Of a stretch of DNA of 64,000 nucleotides, positions 34,078 to 44,330 are shown piece after piece (within the stretch, counting starts at the first letter, position 1; every line of letters starts with the position of its first letter). The stretch covers positions 682,001 through 746,000 of the forward strand of contig JAECYW010000009.1 of NCBI GenBank assembly GCA_023014335.1. Reading direction: 5' to 3'. This stretch comes from Galerina marginata. Its lineage: Eukaryota; Basidiomycota; Agaricomycetes; Agaricales; Galerinaceae. The translations under genes and the position numbers were made by a program. Below the pieces are notes generated by a model that saw only the letters and a list, made by a program, of their open reading frames with translations, had not been told where the DNA came from and searched no databases.

Positions 34078-34371
34078 CAAGTAGCATAGAAAAGGCGCAA
34101 TCAAATTAAATCAATGGATTCAATTTAGTAGTAACCCTTTCATGTTAAATTCAGAGCCTAGAATTCAGCATCTTCAAGCAGAAGTGCCGCCAATTCATAA
34201 ACGATAAGTAATATAGACACGGCTGACTGTTCCGAAAACTGCATCCCCAGACAGCCTCCTCCCTTGGTTTCGCCTTTCTACGGCAAACTCGCATGCACCG
34301 GCACGATCTCATTCATCTGCTTGTCGCCGGTCCGGAGATTAAGTATCCTCCGAAAGATAAACCACCAATGA
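34078..34371. other. Intergenic, no gene recognised
   Basis: Sequence between the DUF4436 copy B stop and the dispersed repeat. Nothing recognisable. Confidence 0.35.
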
Positions 34372-34630
34372 TTGTTGCGGTGTAGTAGTGGGCTCTGGGC
34401 CGAGCTGCCCGAGACTGGATTAAATTAGATAGAGATCGCCATCAGTAGCACAGCCTGTCTGCATGTAGACGCCCGGGCCGCGCGGTCCTGTGACGAACTC
34501 ATCCTTGCTTGGTCCTGACCACCACTGCGTGCTGCCTGACCGCGCGCCTGCTCGACGCGCCTCCGAGCCTTGCCCGACCCGAGCTGCCAGGGTAGGTCTG
34601 GTTAGCCTATCCCAGCGGGACAAACTACCC
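34372..34630 (+). repeat. Dispersed repeat, copy 1 (empty site of the CACTA MITE)
   Basis: This segment matches the reverse complement of 43890-44330, for example around CCGAGCTGCCCGAGA-like sequence at one end and GCCTGCTCGACGCGCCTCCG at the other. A weaker third copy lies near 51170-51230. No coding capacity. At 34505-34507 it has TTG where the 44-kb copy carries a 221-bp MITE flanked by TAA (TTA on this strand), so this copy shows the pre-insertion state. Element class unknown. Confidence 0.6.
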
Positions 34631-35420
34631 CAACGGCAGCTAAGCACGGATGGGCTTTCATTTCGACGACGAAGGTCGAGTGCCCATAAATAAATCGCGG
34701 TGGCGGGAATTGAAAGTGCTGTCGATCGTCTTGAAGGCCGGCTGCCTCGCGCCCCAGCCCGAACCGGCTATCCCGCCTGCAGTCGAAGTGGAAGATCCAT
34801 TGTAAGATTTAAAACAATGTAATATTAATAGGAAGCACGGAAAGTGAACAACGCCGAAGCAGATGAGTTTCCCACCAACAAAAAAGGAAACTATGGATTC
34901 CGAACTGGCGGTCCCGACGCTCAAGGATCAGGCGTGCCAGTCAATACATAGATTGACCTCCAGGCTTGTGCCTGATACACACTAACTGTCTGACCGTGCA
35001 ATTTGTACACCCGTGTCTAACAAGGCAAATGGCTTCCAAAGTTCTTTTCCATATTAATATGCTAATTTTATACTCACATAGCGGCTTCAATTCAAGGTGT
35101 AGTCAACATTTGAAACACTGGCTCACTGGCGGTGCTTTAGTTGTGCTGGTGACAGCTCATATACTCTTAAACTGGAGAAAAGTAACCAGAGAACACAGTC
35201 CTTCTATCTATCCATCTTTATACTTTTTCTCGTTCCCCGGATGGTAACGACACTCCTATGAAACCATTGCCATTGAATTTGCTCATTGAACGATGATGAA
35301 CACCAAAAACCTTGTGTATTACGAGGGCAAAAGTTATATAAACTAACTGTAGAGCTACCTGTTTTCTATAGTGTCCTTAATTACACTTGAACCACCCCAT
35401 CCAACATTCATAGGAAAACA
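34631..35420. other. Intergenic with TATA box of the cysteine-rich gene
   Basis: No gene was recognised. A TATATAA element near 35335-35341 lies about 80 bp before the ATG at 35421 and is a plausible TATA box for that gene. Confidence 0.45.
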
Positions 35421-36644
35421 ATGCTGACTATTCAATCTATCTTCTTACTACTGTCGCCGACTGCCCTGGCCGAAATATTGCCCTCTCAAGTATTTGCCGT
35501 ATCGGTAAGCTTCCGAGTGCTTTTTGATTTCGATTTCACTCGACTGAAGTCCAAAAATCGGGTAGAAGAATTGTAGTGAAGGATTCATACCTTGCGGTCC
35601 AGCGCCATCATGCTGCGCACCTGGGTCAGTGCCCTATCATTTTCATAAAGTGAAGATTAACCTAAGATAAATGCAGATTTAAATGCAATTACCGCCGTGG
35701 AATTCCCGTATGCCAAAATCCAGCAGAGAATTTGGTTTCAGGATTCGATCGGGAACCTTGCGCCGACCCCTATTTATGTGAGCCATACCATTCGAGAAAT
35801 TTGTCCTTGTATTTACCCAGCCTATTTCTAGTCCGATGCGATTTAGTAGTGGGCATAAGTGGATTTTGCTGCCGTGAGTTGGTCTTGAGCTTAAAGACGC
35901 CTACAAGCAGCACGGATTGACAAATTCGTAGCTACTGGGACCCTTTGCTTCAACCATGGACCCAACAAGATCGTTGAGTGTGTTGATGCCTATGGAACGA
36001 CGGCATCTGCATTTCCTTCGGCGACAACTGGTATTCTACCCTCCTCAACTCCCATTCTCGGAAACAGCGATATTATTACATACAGCCCCGCCGGGGCATG
36101 GGGAGCATCGAGTTCCGACTCCAACTGCAGTACAAGCGGCACAGTTCATACTACAAATACTATGAATGCATCTATATCAGCCAACTATACTGGTGAGTTG
36201 GACCTGATTTTGGGAAGTCCACGGTTGAAGATTTATTTTTCAGGCCCAAGCGTCATGCTTCATACAATCAGTTCTCCCCATGGGGGCGTTGTTTTGGTCT
36301 TGGTTGATGGGTTTAATACCTCGTTAACGGTAGACACTTATTCTGGCCCTGGAAACCAGTCCCTTCCGCTGTGCTACCCGCTACAGATTCCTCCATTCGT
36401 CGCGGTCCCACCTGGGTACGACACAAGGGAAAACCATACGGTTACATTGGTTTTCATAGGCTCATCGCCGGACGCACCGGCGGGAACCAATAGCAATACA
36501 AGTACTTTTCAGTTTGATACCTTTGCCATTCCAGACCCAGATGCTCTTCTTGCACCTACTAGCAACCAAGGCCCTTCCAGGCTACATGTCGATGTAGTTT
36601 TACGATCCATGTTTATTCTTTTCTCCATTTATGCCATGATGTAA
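35421..36644 (+). CDS. Secreted cysteine-rich protein, possibly membrane-anchored
   Basis: Seven exons: 35421-35504, 35566-35624, 35678-35697, 35742-35777, 35832-35873, 35932-36192 and 36244-36644. They join in phase to 300 aa; exons 3-5 are only 20-42 nt. Residues 1-17 form a signal peptide (to ALA). Two similar cysteine modules follow, each with C-x(6)-C-x(5)-CC-like spacing: CSEGFIPCGPAPSCC and the later CDLVVGISGFCCPTGTLCF. A Ser/Thr-rich region with many NxS/T sequons and a beta-rich part (NHTVTLVFIGSS) come next. The last 15 residues are hydrophobic (FILFSIYAMM), compatible with a GPI signal or membrane anchor. No family was recognised. A decayed relative lies at 41.1-41.4 kb. The short exons make the middle of the model the weakest part. 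Confidence 0.65.
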
Positions 36645-37314
36645 TATAACCTCAAAGACCGGATTCAAACCATGGAGAATACTGCTCGTTACAAAGATGT
36701 GTCGATTATTTACCATCGCCAGAACCTTTGAGACCAGTTTCCAGTGCCGCTCAGTGGTCTGGAAACAAGATAGTTGCGTTTAACGAGCACGCGTCTATTC
36801 CGATGTATTTGGCTAAACTTGATGACAACCCGCCGCGGTGGGCTGGTACTTTTCTTTTTGTGCATTGACGTGAACAAGCTGCGTCCTTGCCACTTACAAT
36901 GTCCTGGCAGTCAATATGACGTGGAAAACAGCGGGGTGAACTAGGAAAAACACCTGAACTACCTGACATGAAGCTGTACAATTTTGGAACTCATAAAGCA
37001 AAGTTCAGCCTAATGCGAAGCCTGAATACGCCGAATACGTCTGCAAAACCCCACGCGACGTGCTAAGCTCAACTGCTGGCATTGAAAGCCCGAGAATCCG
37101 AGCCGCTCCATCTATACAACGAGGCTCGAGTAAGTTTCCCTATCTAAAAAGTCAGCCTGGGAACACAGCACTGTAAACTGTTTCTCGGCGCTTATTGATC
37201 GAACAGACGCCTGCTGGAACTTCCCATGCTAGATACCCACGCATCTCGATCCATATAGTCTAAGAGTTCTGGAGGCTAACATGGGTTACTGAGCACGGTG
37301 GGTACATACCACCA
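36645..37314. other. Intergenic, no gene recognised
   Basis: Only short frames. Nothing supported. Confidence 0.35.
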
Positions 37315-37556
37315 TGTAATTATTACTGAAATGACCGTCCATACTTCGTAAAATCGTTCCTACATTAATCCAGAATGTACTAAGTAATTATTGAGTGAAT
37401 CGTCTGATAGGAATATAACACAGTGGGGAGTAAGCTTTGAGAAGGTGCCAAATTGAGGCCTATTCAAATTTGAGCTTAGAAAGTTTAGACATATCAGGGC
37501 AGCGTACCTAATTCCACAACCTTCTGCCAAGAACGAACTCTCCTAAGTGTTGAAAC
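37315..37556. repeat. Duplicated 3' flank of the unknown gene, copy 2
   Basis: This segment is similar to 27290-27520, the flank of the paralogous gene. It marks the downstream side of the duplicated unit. Confidence 0.5.
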
Positions 37557-38201
37557 CTATAACCGTGGGCCGAAATGGTTGATGCAGTTTATAGGGCCAG
37601 TCGCGACGTAAAGTTCACGGAATGGATCGAAGGTAGTAACCCAAGCCGTCTCGTAAATCTGATTGGAATTGTCGACGACGATCTCAGACTCCGAGACGAT
37701 TGAGATCGCTTGTTCTCTGTCTCCTGAGCCGGCCGTCTCTAGAAATACAAATCCGTCCTTCAATTGATCCATTTCCGGGAGGTAGCAAACTCCAAGCATG
37801 TCGACTCCATATGAATCCGTAATTTTCTTGAATGAGTTGAAGAACTCTTTGGAAGGAGGAGGTGGGAGAGTGGCGCGGTCAGTGACAGTGGCGAATCTAT
37901 ATTCCACTGCTTGCCCGGTTGCCATCCAGCAATCTGGAACGATACTATCAGATGTATCTTTCGACGGTTGAGTACTGTTTCCGTTGGCGACCATGCGCTC
38001 GCCTTCCTGAAGAAGGTAGTGGCGGTGGATAAGGCAGGCAGCGTATCTTCCTGCGTTTTCGTCCTGCAGGAACAGGGGCGCGAGGAGCGAGAGGAGCTTA
38101 TCGCGGGTAATGTTAGCAGCGGCAAGCTGCTGGTTGTATAGCGCGTCGGCCGCCCCAACGAGTGGAAGTTTGTTATACTGGGAGAATGTCAATTGATTCA
38201 T
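37557..38201 (-). CDS. Unknown single-exon gene, copy 2, full length
   Basis: A 214-aa ORF starting at ATG 38201, with a possible TATA (CATATAAAGG on the complement) near 38236-38245. The product is hydrophilic and mostly helical in appearance, with CLIHRHYLLQEGERMV in the middle, DRATLPPPPSKEFF near residue 125 and GDREQAISIV near 170. There is no signal peptide and no membrane segment. I do not recognise the family. Its paralogue at 27.7 kb has a stop in place of Trp187. Strong protein similarity with conserved length up to that stop argues that this copy is or was under selection. Confidence 0.75.
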   Translation of the reverse strand: MNQLTFSQYNKLPLVGAADALYNQQLAAANITRDKLLSLLAPLFLQDENAGRYAACLIHRHYLLQEGERMVANGNSTQPSKDTSDSIVPDCWMATGQAVEYRFATVTDRATLPPPPSKEFFNSFKKITDSYGVDMLGVCYLPEMDQLKDGFVFLETAGSGDREQAISIVSESEIVVDNSNQIYETAWVTTFDPFRELYVATGPINCINHFGPRL

Positions 38202-41140
38202 GAGTTAGATGATAGTCTACAGCACTTCGGTGGTCCCTTTATATGAAAATCCTTACCCCTTCGGAATATAAAACCTATGCGTTGACATTACTTGTTCCTT
38301 CCGTTTCGTGGCTGGGTGATGATGGCAGTAGCATATTTGGGTGCGTCTGTCTCGCACAAGGTCCCTGATAAGCCTGTCAATAAATCGAGTGCGTCTCGTC
38401 CCCTCTTCGGGTGCATAGCCTTCCGACGAACATACACTTTGCTCGAGTGTGCCTGTTGGTATGAGGAGATGTGCCAGGACAGTATGTGATGGCGCAATCC
38501 AAATGCTCACTCGATGCATTCAAGCCACGCATGATGTAGGTTAATCATTCCTTCCAGAGGCATGGTGTTGGAGTAAGACTGATAATGGTGTCGTATTCTG
38601 GACGTGAACGCGTTGTGAACGCGTGAACACCGTGAACACTCATCGCGTTTAGTGCGTCCAAATCTGTCCACAAATTTTCAACGCTCGCCGAGCTGCCGAG
38701 GCTGACTACCCCATAAAGCAATACTCGAGTAGCATTTCTCAGCTTCAACTTCCGAGTCCGTCAACTTGAATGGGTACTCGTCTCGCAGCGAAACAATAGC
38801 GAAAACCTCGTCCTCCAGAGCTTTTCATTCCCTCCACTGCAAAACTGACCTTGTGACCGCCGGAGTTTTCCCGTCAACTCCTCTATCGCGTCGAGCGCCC
38901 CACCTCCCGACGTTCTGGAGATCTAATGTGCACTGCCTTTATCACATCAACCACTTGCCTCTCTATCCGCTGAAGAACAATGAGGCTCCATTTTCTTTCT
39001 GCTCGACGGTGCTGACAGATCCTTCCAGCAGCGTGGGGTGTCGGCAGTGTGGAGTAGAAAGAGATCGGGGCACCGCCCACAGTCACAGGTCCACCGTATC
39101 AGATTTTTTGACCGCCTCAGAAGTTGCATTCTCTCGGTCTATGTCCCCGTGCTATCGGGAAGAACTAGTCTAAACGCCATGAGCTGAACTTACCCTCTAA
39201 TGTTCCAACTTAGGGGGGCTTGCTCCGGGGTCGCAAGCTGGAGGCGCGGTAAACTTGCTCTCGTCCCGACTTTCCCTACTTTCCACAACCACCTGTCGTC
39301 AGTTATTCAAGCGGACTTGGAATTTAGTCGTTTTCTGAGCTTGTAGGTGTGAAGGACTGCCCATCAAAGGGTGAAGGATTGTCGTATAAGGCTCTTCCCC
39401 CTTTCGAGGTAGGAACCGTACACTAAGCTGGCATAAGGTCTCTGTATTTGAAGGCGACTTCTCTTCAGGAACACGCTATGACGACGCCCTCTGTGGCTCA
39501 ACTTTGTTTGTCGGCTCAGCTTATCATTTAACAACCTTCGTTGGTAGGCATTGATTATTGATAACCCTTAATTCTGATGCGAATCATGCACTCAAGTGAT
39601 CCTGAAACTATTGCGCTTTCCGCGGTCCCTTGACGTGTCCAGCTGGTTGGCTTTAGCACCAGGCGTTCTGACCTTGCTCGGACCTCTGTTCGAGCTGTTT
39701 CTAATCGCTTGGGTAAAACTATAGTACCGCCATGACCGGTCAAAATCCTTCAGTGCTTCTTCCGCGCGACTGGGATCAGGCGCAGCTCAATCCCCTCGGT
39801 TTTAAATATGGGGGAACAGGCAGAATAAACAAAAAAAAAAAGGCTTAAGCACAGACCAGAAATGCATTCCCACAGACATCTTGTCCTCATGCCAGTCGAA
39901 GAGCGATACTCGCTGGATTTATTGCGAAATCCTTGATTTGCATGAGGCATAATCGAGGCCAAAACCGTGGTCACCAGCGATTTATCAGGTGGGGATTAAT
40001 GCCATCCACCTCGTACTGTCACTGCAACTTAGTAAGTTCTGTTCATACAATATATCTCGAAATCTAGCAGCATCTTTCGTAGACCGGAAACTGCAACGCA
40101 CAACTGATACAAACGAATTAGACAGCACCTCAATTACCAAGCCCGAAGCTTTCTCATGTCCAGTCACAACAATTGTCCACTGATTCCACAGATCCACACG
40201 AACTCTTCGATCCGACGAATAAGCATCCTAGTATCTGAAGTACCCTCATACCCTGACCTTCTGACGAGTGATGACGTTTGTGGGTATTAATCAACTGAAT
40301 CCACAAACTATCGTATCTGGCGAAGATTTTCCGCGACATGAGGCCGGCGTCAGGGGCCAACCGAACTAGCGCGTTCACATACATAGCCCCCGGGCCAGGT
40401 CCTCTAAATATAGGGACCCAAACAACCTTATACCTGGTTAGCAGGTGCTCCTGAGACCGGCATAATAGGCAGCCACATGTTCTCTCGCTTCCAGACGTGC
40501 CCATTCCTCAATTGTCGCAACTCAGGAGGTCCTTCGGAAGGCTATGTCCCATCAGAACCTGCATGTAGTATTTAGGCTCCCAACTGATCCCCAAAGGTGT
40601 ACTTGCGTCCGGTGGTCTCGGTTGAGATTGAGATGGAGATTCGGCCCGATATTACTCCGTCGGCCAGCCCGTGTTCGTGTGTTCATGGGATATTTGGACG
40701 TGGGTGATACTCTGTCAATCCACAGCACCAAAAGGAGGACACATGTGACTACACGCTTGTCAACAGAGCTCATGCCCGACCTTCTTTTCCATTCTACGTG
40801 TATAGCAACATGAACACTTTCAGTCGTAGGTGCAAGAAAAATTAGGAACGCAAATTGAATTTCCTAGCCACTTTGATTGTACAGCATGCATTCCAAGGCA
40901 TGATGAGGGTAGCCGCAGAGCTCGAAGCAATTGGCGCCAGGCCTCAACAAATAACTCGTTTTCAAAGTTAAATGAGGAGCCTTCCGCAGACCCCTAATGT
41001 TGTGAGGCCATACCATCCGAGAGTACTATGCGTACGGAAAGACGCACTTCAGTCCCTTCTGTAATGTTTCCCCCTCCAACTCAATCCTCAGCCTATCGAT
41101 TTCAACCGCAGCACCAGTGACACCATACGCGAATAATATC
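38202..41140. other. Long intergenic stretch, nothing convincing
   Basis: Frames of 60-135 codons occur (for example 38766-39173 and 40154-40504) but none shows a domain, signal peptide or consistent introns. A homopolymer of about ten A lies near 39831-39840. The right end grades into the decayed cysteine-rich gene. Confidence 0.35.
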
Positions 41141-41149
41141 AACGCCGCT

Positions 41150-41420
41150 GTGTCTTTTCGCTGTGATACCCTGTTTAGATTCCTCCTGCTGGAGTACACC
41201 TGGATAACTTGCAGGAGAACCTTACAGTGACACTAGTTTTCGTAGATTCCTTACTGGCGGCATCGGAGGGGGATATCGAAAATCTTTCCACTTCAATGCA
41301 TTGAAATTCCCGATTCAAATCCAAATCCAATCTCGCACAAACGTGCAATCGAGGTCCTTCCGGGCTACATTTGGACGTTCTGTTGCACTTCGTGTTTGTC
41401 CGAATCTCAACACATGTTGT
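41150..41420 (+). pseudogene. Decayed relative of the cysteine-rich secreted protein gene
   Basis: Fragments align with the last exon of the gene at 35421-36644. ENLTVTLVFVDS corresponds to ENHTVTLVFIGSS, and GPSGLHLDVLLHFVFV to GPSRLHVDVVLRSMFI. The two fragments are interrupted by a stop codon (about 41305) and indels. The 5' exons with the cysteine modules were not found. It lies directly upstream of DUF4436 copy C, mirroring the neighbourhood of copy B. Confidence 0.6.
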
Positions 41421-41844
41421 GATTTACCGCGGCATAATTTAAAGAATCTATGTCGTTGAACAACACCCCTGTGACTGATATTAGCATTGACATTCAAAAA
41501 CGTTTAGCTATCCCAATCGTTTGGCTCGTAATGGCTTATTTTGATTCAACTTCCCACTGCCCAGTTTCACAGTCAGGTGTATTTTACTTCTCATACTACC
41601 ATAACCTAACTGCATGAGGCGAAGAAGCCCTTTTCTTTTCCCTTTGAGTTAGGAGCTCAACATCTCCTATCGCTACACATGTAATCCCGGTCGGCTTAAG
41701 AAATTTTCACACCACGCTCTCCGAGTTGGGCGAAGGCTGTTTCCGGTTCCGGTCGCGCGTTGAAATTGGCCGACGTCTTTGCTTCAGTACTTAAAGCGCG
41801 GGAAATGGCATGATCACAATCCCTCGTCCAGCGGTTAGTCCTCC

Positions 41845-43520
41845 ATGAGTCTCGAAAACTGCAAGCGGTCGTCCACATTGACGATGGATACCCAACTCAC
41901 CACTACCATTGTACCTGGCTGGTACATCCCGAGGAGAATTATCAAGCTCTCCATCTGGGTAGTTCTCGTCCTAACGTCCTTACTTACGGCCTTGAGCATC
42001 GCATCGCATGTGACCGTCAAGCCTCTCAAATTTCAGGCCCCTACTCCTACCAGTGATGACCTATTCATCCCAGACGTAGGGCTCCCACTTTAATGGTAAT
42101 TTTTCGCTGACACAGAAGTGGATCCAGGTCAGTCTTACAGCAGAAATTGTATCAGTGGACCCGACTTCAAGAACTGTAGTCATGAATTGGTACCCAGCAC
42201 TCGCGTCAATAAACTGTTCAGTACCTCTCGTGCTAGATATTTTTGTGCCTGTGTAAGTGGATTTGCAACATATCCTGCCACTAGATTCTGACAAATTCAT
42301 GTCTTCATAGAACTCTTCTAGATAGGAAAAGTGCATCTTGGTCTGCGCAGCTAGACGATCAGCCAGCATTCCGCCTCAACAGCACGGAGTCTTGTTTAAA
42401 TCTTACCCCCATGTACCCTTCCTTCCAAACTGTGACAAAGCTCATCGCGTCCAAAGAGTATACTCGTGTTCAGTCGTTTGCAGAGCAATCTACATTCCAG
42501 AGCTATCCGTTCGACGTGTAAGCTTCGAAGGATGCAGCGTGCCGTTAAATTCACTAAATTCTTCCCCGTCAGATATCTCGCCCCTTTCACATTTTACACC
42601 CGAAATCTGCAAACAGGGATTATCGCGGCGGTAAAGGTATCAGATTCCTTTGGTGTTGCAGTGTGAGCATGGCATTTCGATGACCCTTTTATATGTACTC
42701 ACGTTCTCAAGCAGCGACTTTCAAATATCACTTCTGAACTCCTTCGTGGTTTACAATGAATTTAAACAGAATCTTCAATTTACTCTAAGAATTGAGAGGG
42801 GAATGGGCACAAAAATAATTGTACTTCTGTTTGCAATTATGATATGTGAGTACTCTGAATGACTGAAAGCTTCGTCTTTAACCCGGGATGGCTATCGCTC
42901 AGGGCTTACCGCTATATCATTTCTCGCCATATGCACGTTGGCATGTGTGAACAAATCCCGTAGAATTTCACCAGGAATATTCGTTGTCCCGATCGCCATA
43001 TTACTTGCTTATTCGACCGTCCGAGCCAACCTTCCGGGCGCTCCAAATAGTTTCGGTAAGAGTATACTTATCCTCCAAGCAACAATTCTCAACACATGAC
43101 TAGGCGCAATTATAGGTTCTTAAATATAGTAGCACCTAAAAGCTCACTGTCAGTAAACTTATATTTTTAGACGTTTACACGATCCTGCCTGTGCTTGTCG
43201 TCATGTTTGCCTCAGTAAGTGTACTGTTACCGACTTCTGGCTTTGGCTGAGGTTGGCGCCGTCTTTTTCCCAGAGCTTTTTGGTTCTCCTCGTGATTTTA
43301 TATCAAAGGATTGGCTGCCGAACTATCGTACGGCATCAAGACAGTGAGCTTTCACTTCCTGAGACGGATAAAAGCCATTGCGAGCTCTAACCCCCTGTTA
43401 GACCAGGAGGGATATGGTGAGGACGCCATTGTACATAGGTTTCCAACCATGGAGCACCTTGAGATCCCGGACATGCAATCTCGACCGTTATCGTCTGACC
43501 TAACGAAACCAGAGCATTGA
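41845..43520 (+). CDS. DUF4436-family membrane protein, copy C
   Basis: Ten exons: 41845-42075, 42128-42252, 42311-42517, 42573-42662, 42715-42845, 42903-43055, 43104-43115, 43171-43214, 43274-43343 and 43402-43520. They join in phase to 393 aa. Lengths of exons 2-9 (125, 207, 90, 131, 153, 12, 44 and 70 nt) equal those of copy B exactly. The first helix (IIKLSIWVVLVLTSLLTALSI), SYPFDVYLAP and the core VVPIAILLAYSTVRANLPGAP are present. It is the most diverged of the three local copies, so it separated before A and B. The ATG at 41884 is an alternative start; 41845 gives an N-terminus of the same length as copy B. Function unknown. Confidence 0.78.
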
Positions 43521-43889
43521 GTACCATGGCAAACTGAAGACGCTTAGTACGTCCAAGGTAGCATTCTTGTGTGGAATGGGGCACATTGAATACGCTCACG
43601 ATTGACTTGCGGGATTCTTCCTTTTCTTTGATGAAGTACTAGTGATTGAATTATGATCCCTCTGCTGATGTTTCTTGATCGGGTTTGTGATAGCGTGGCG
43701 GATGGGCATAACACGTATATAGATGGCGCACCTTGTATCTCTTCCTTTAACTTGCGCACACACGGCAGAATTTGAGAACAGAAAGAGAGTGCAAATTCGA
43801 GATAACACAATGACGAGAATGATTGCGAACTTGAAACTGAGCCCAGGACCTTCTAATCGACAACGTGAGACCACCGAAAACACAGGTAG
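43521..43889. other. Intergenic, no gene recognised
   Basis: Short frames only. Nothing supported. Confidence 0.35.
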
Positions 43890-44330
43890 AGTAGGCCAAT
43901 CAGACCTACCCTAGCGGGTCGGGTCTGGAAAGGCTCGGAGGCGCGTCGAGCAGGCACGCGGTCGGGTAAGCACGCAGCGGTCAGGATCTAGTAACACTAG
44001 GCGCATAAACGGTTCCTCCAGGAACAAAAAAGCATTTCCTAAGCATTCGGAAATATGGACTGTTCAAAGTTCAGAAAAACATTACTATATGGAGTACCGA
44101 AATAATTAATGGAGTACCGGCGGTACTCCATATAGTAATGTTTTTCTGAAATTCAAACGGCCCATATTTCTGAATGGCTTGTCCGAAATCCGGCCAACTA
44201 TTTTTGCGCGTAGTGTAAGGATGTGCTCGTCACTGGCGTTCGTCTAAATACGGACAGCCTATGCTACTGATCACTATCTAATCTAATCTAATCTCGGGAA
44301 GCTCGGGCCAGAGACCACTCCTACACCGGG
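43890..44330 (-). repeat. Dispersed repeat, copy 2, interrupted by a MITE
   Basis: The reverse complement matches 34372-34630 on both sides of an inserted element at 43995-44215. The flanking parts are 43890-43991 and 44219-44330. The similarity of the two copies exceeds 80% by eye in the best blocks. No coding potential. Confidence 0.6.
43995..44215. mobile_element. CACTA-type MITE with TAA target-site duplication
   Basis: The 221-bp element starts CACTAGGCGCA and ends TGCGCGTAGTG. It is flanked on both sides by TAA (43992-43994 and 44216-44218). The interior is a near-perfect foldback: about 60-bp arms centred near 44115, the innermost 28 bp of each arm (AGAAAAACATTACTATATGG and beyond) being identical. 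CACTA termini with a 3-bp duplication are the signature of the CACTA (EnSpm/CMC) superfamily. There is no transposase, so it is non-autonomous. Confidence 0.8.
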
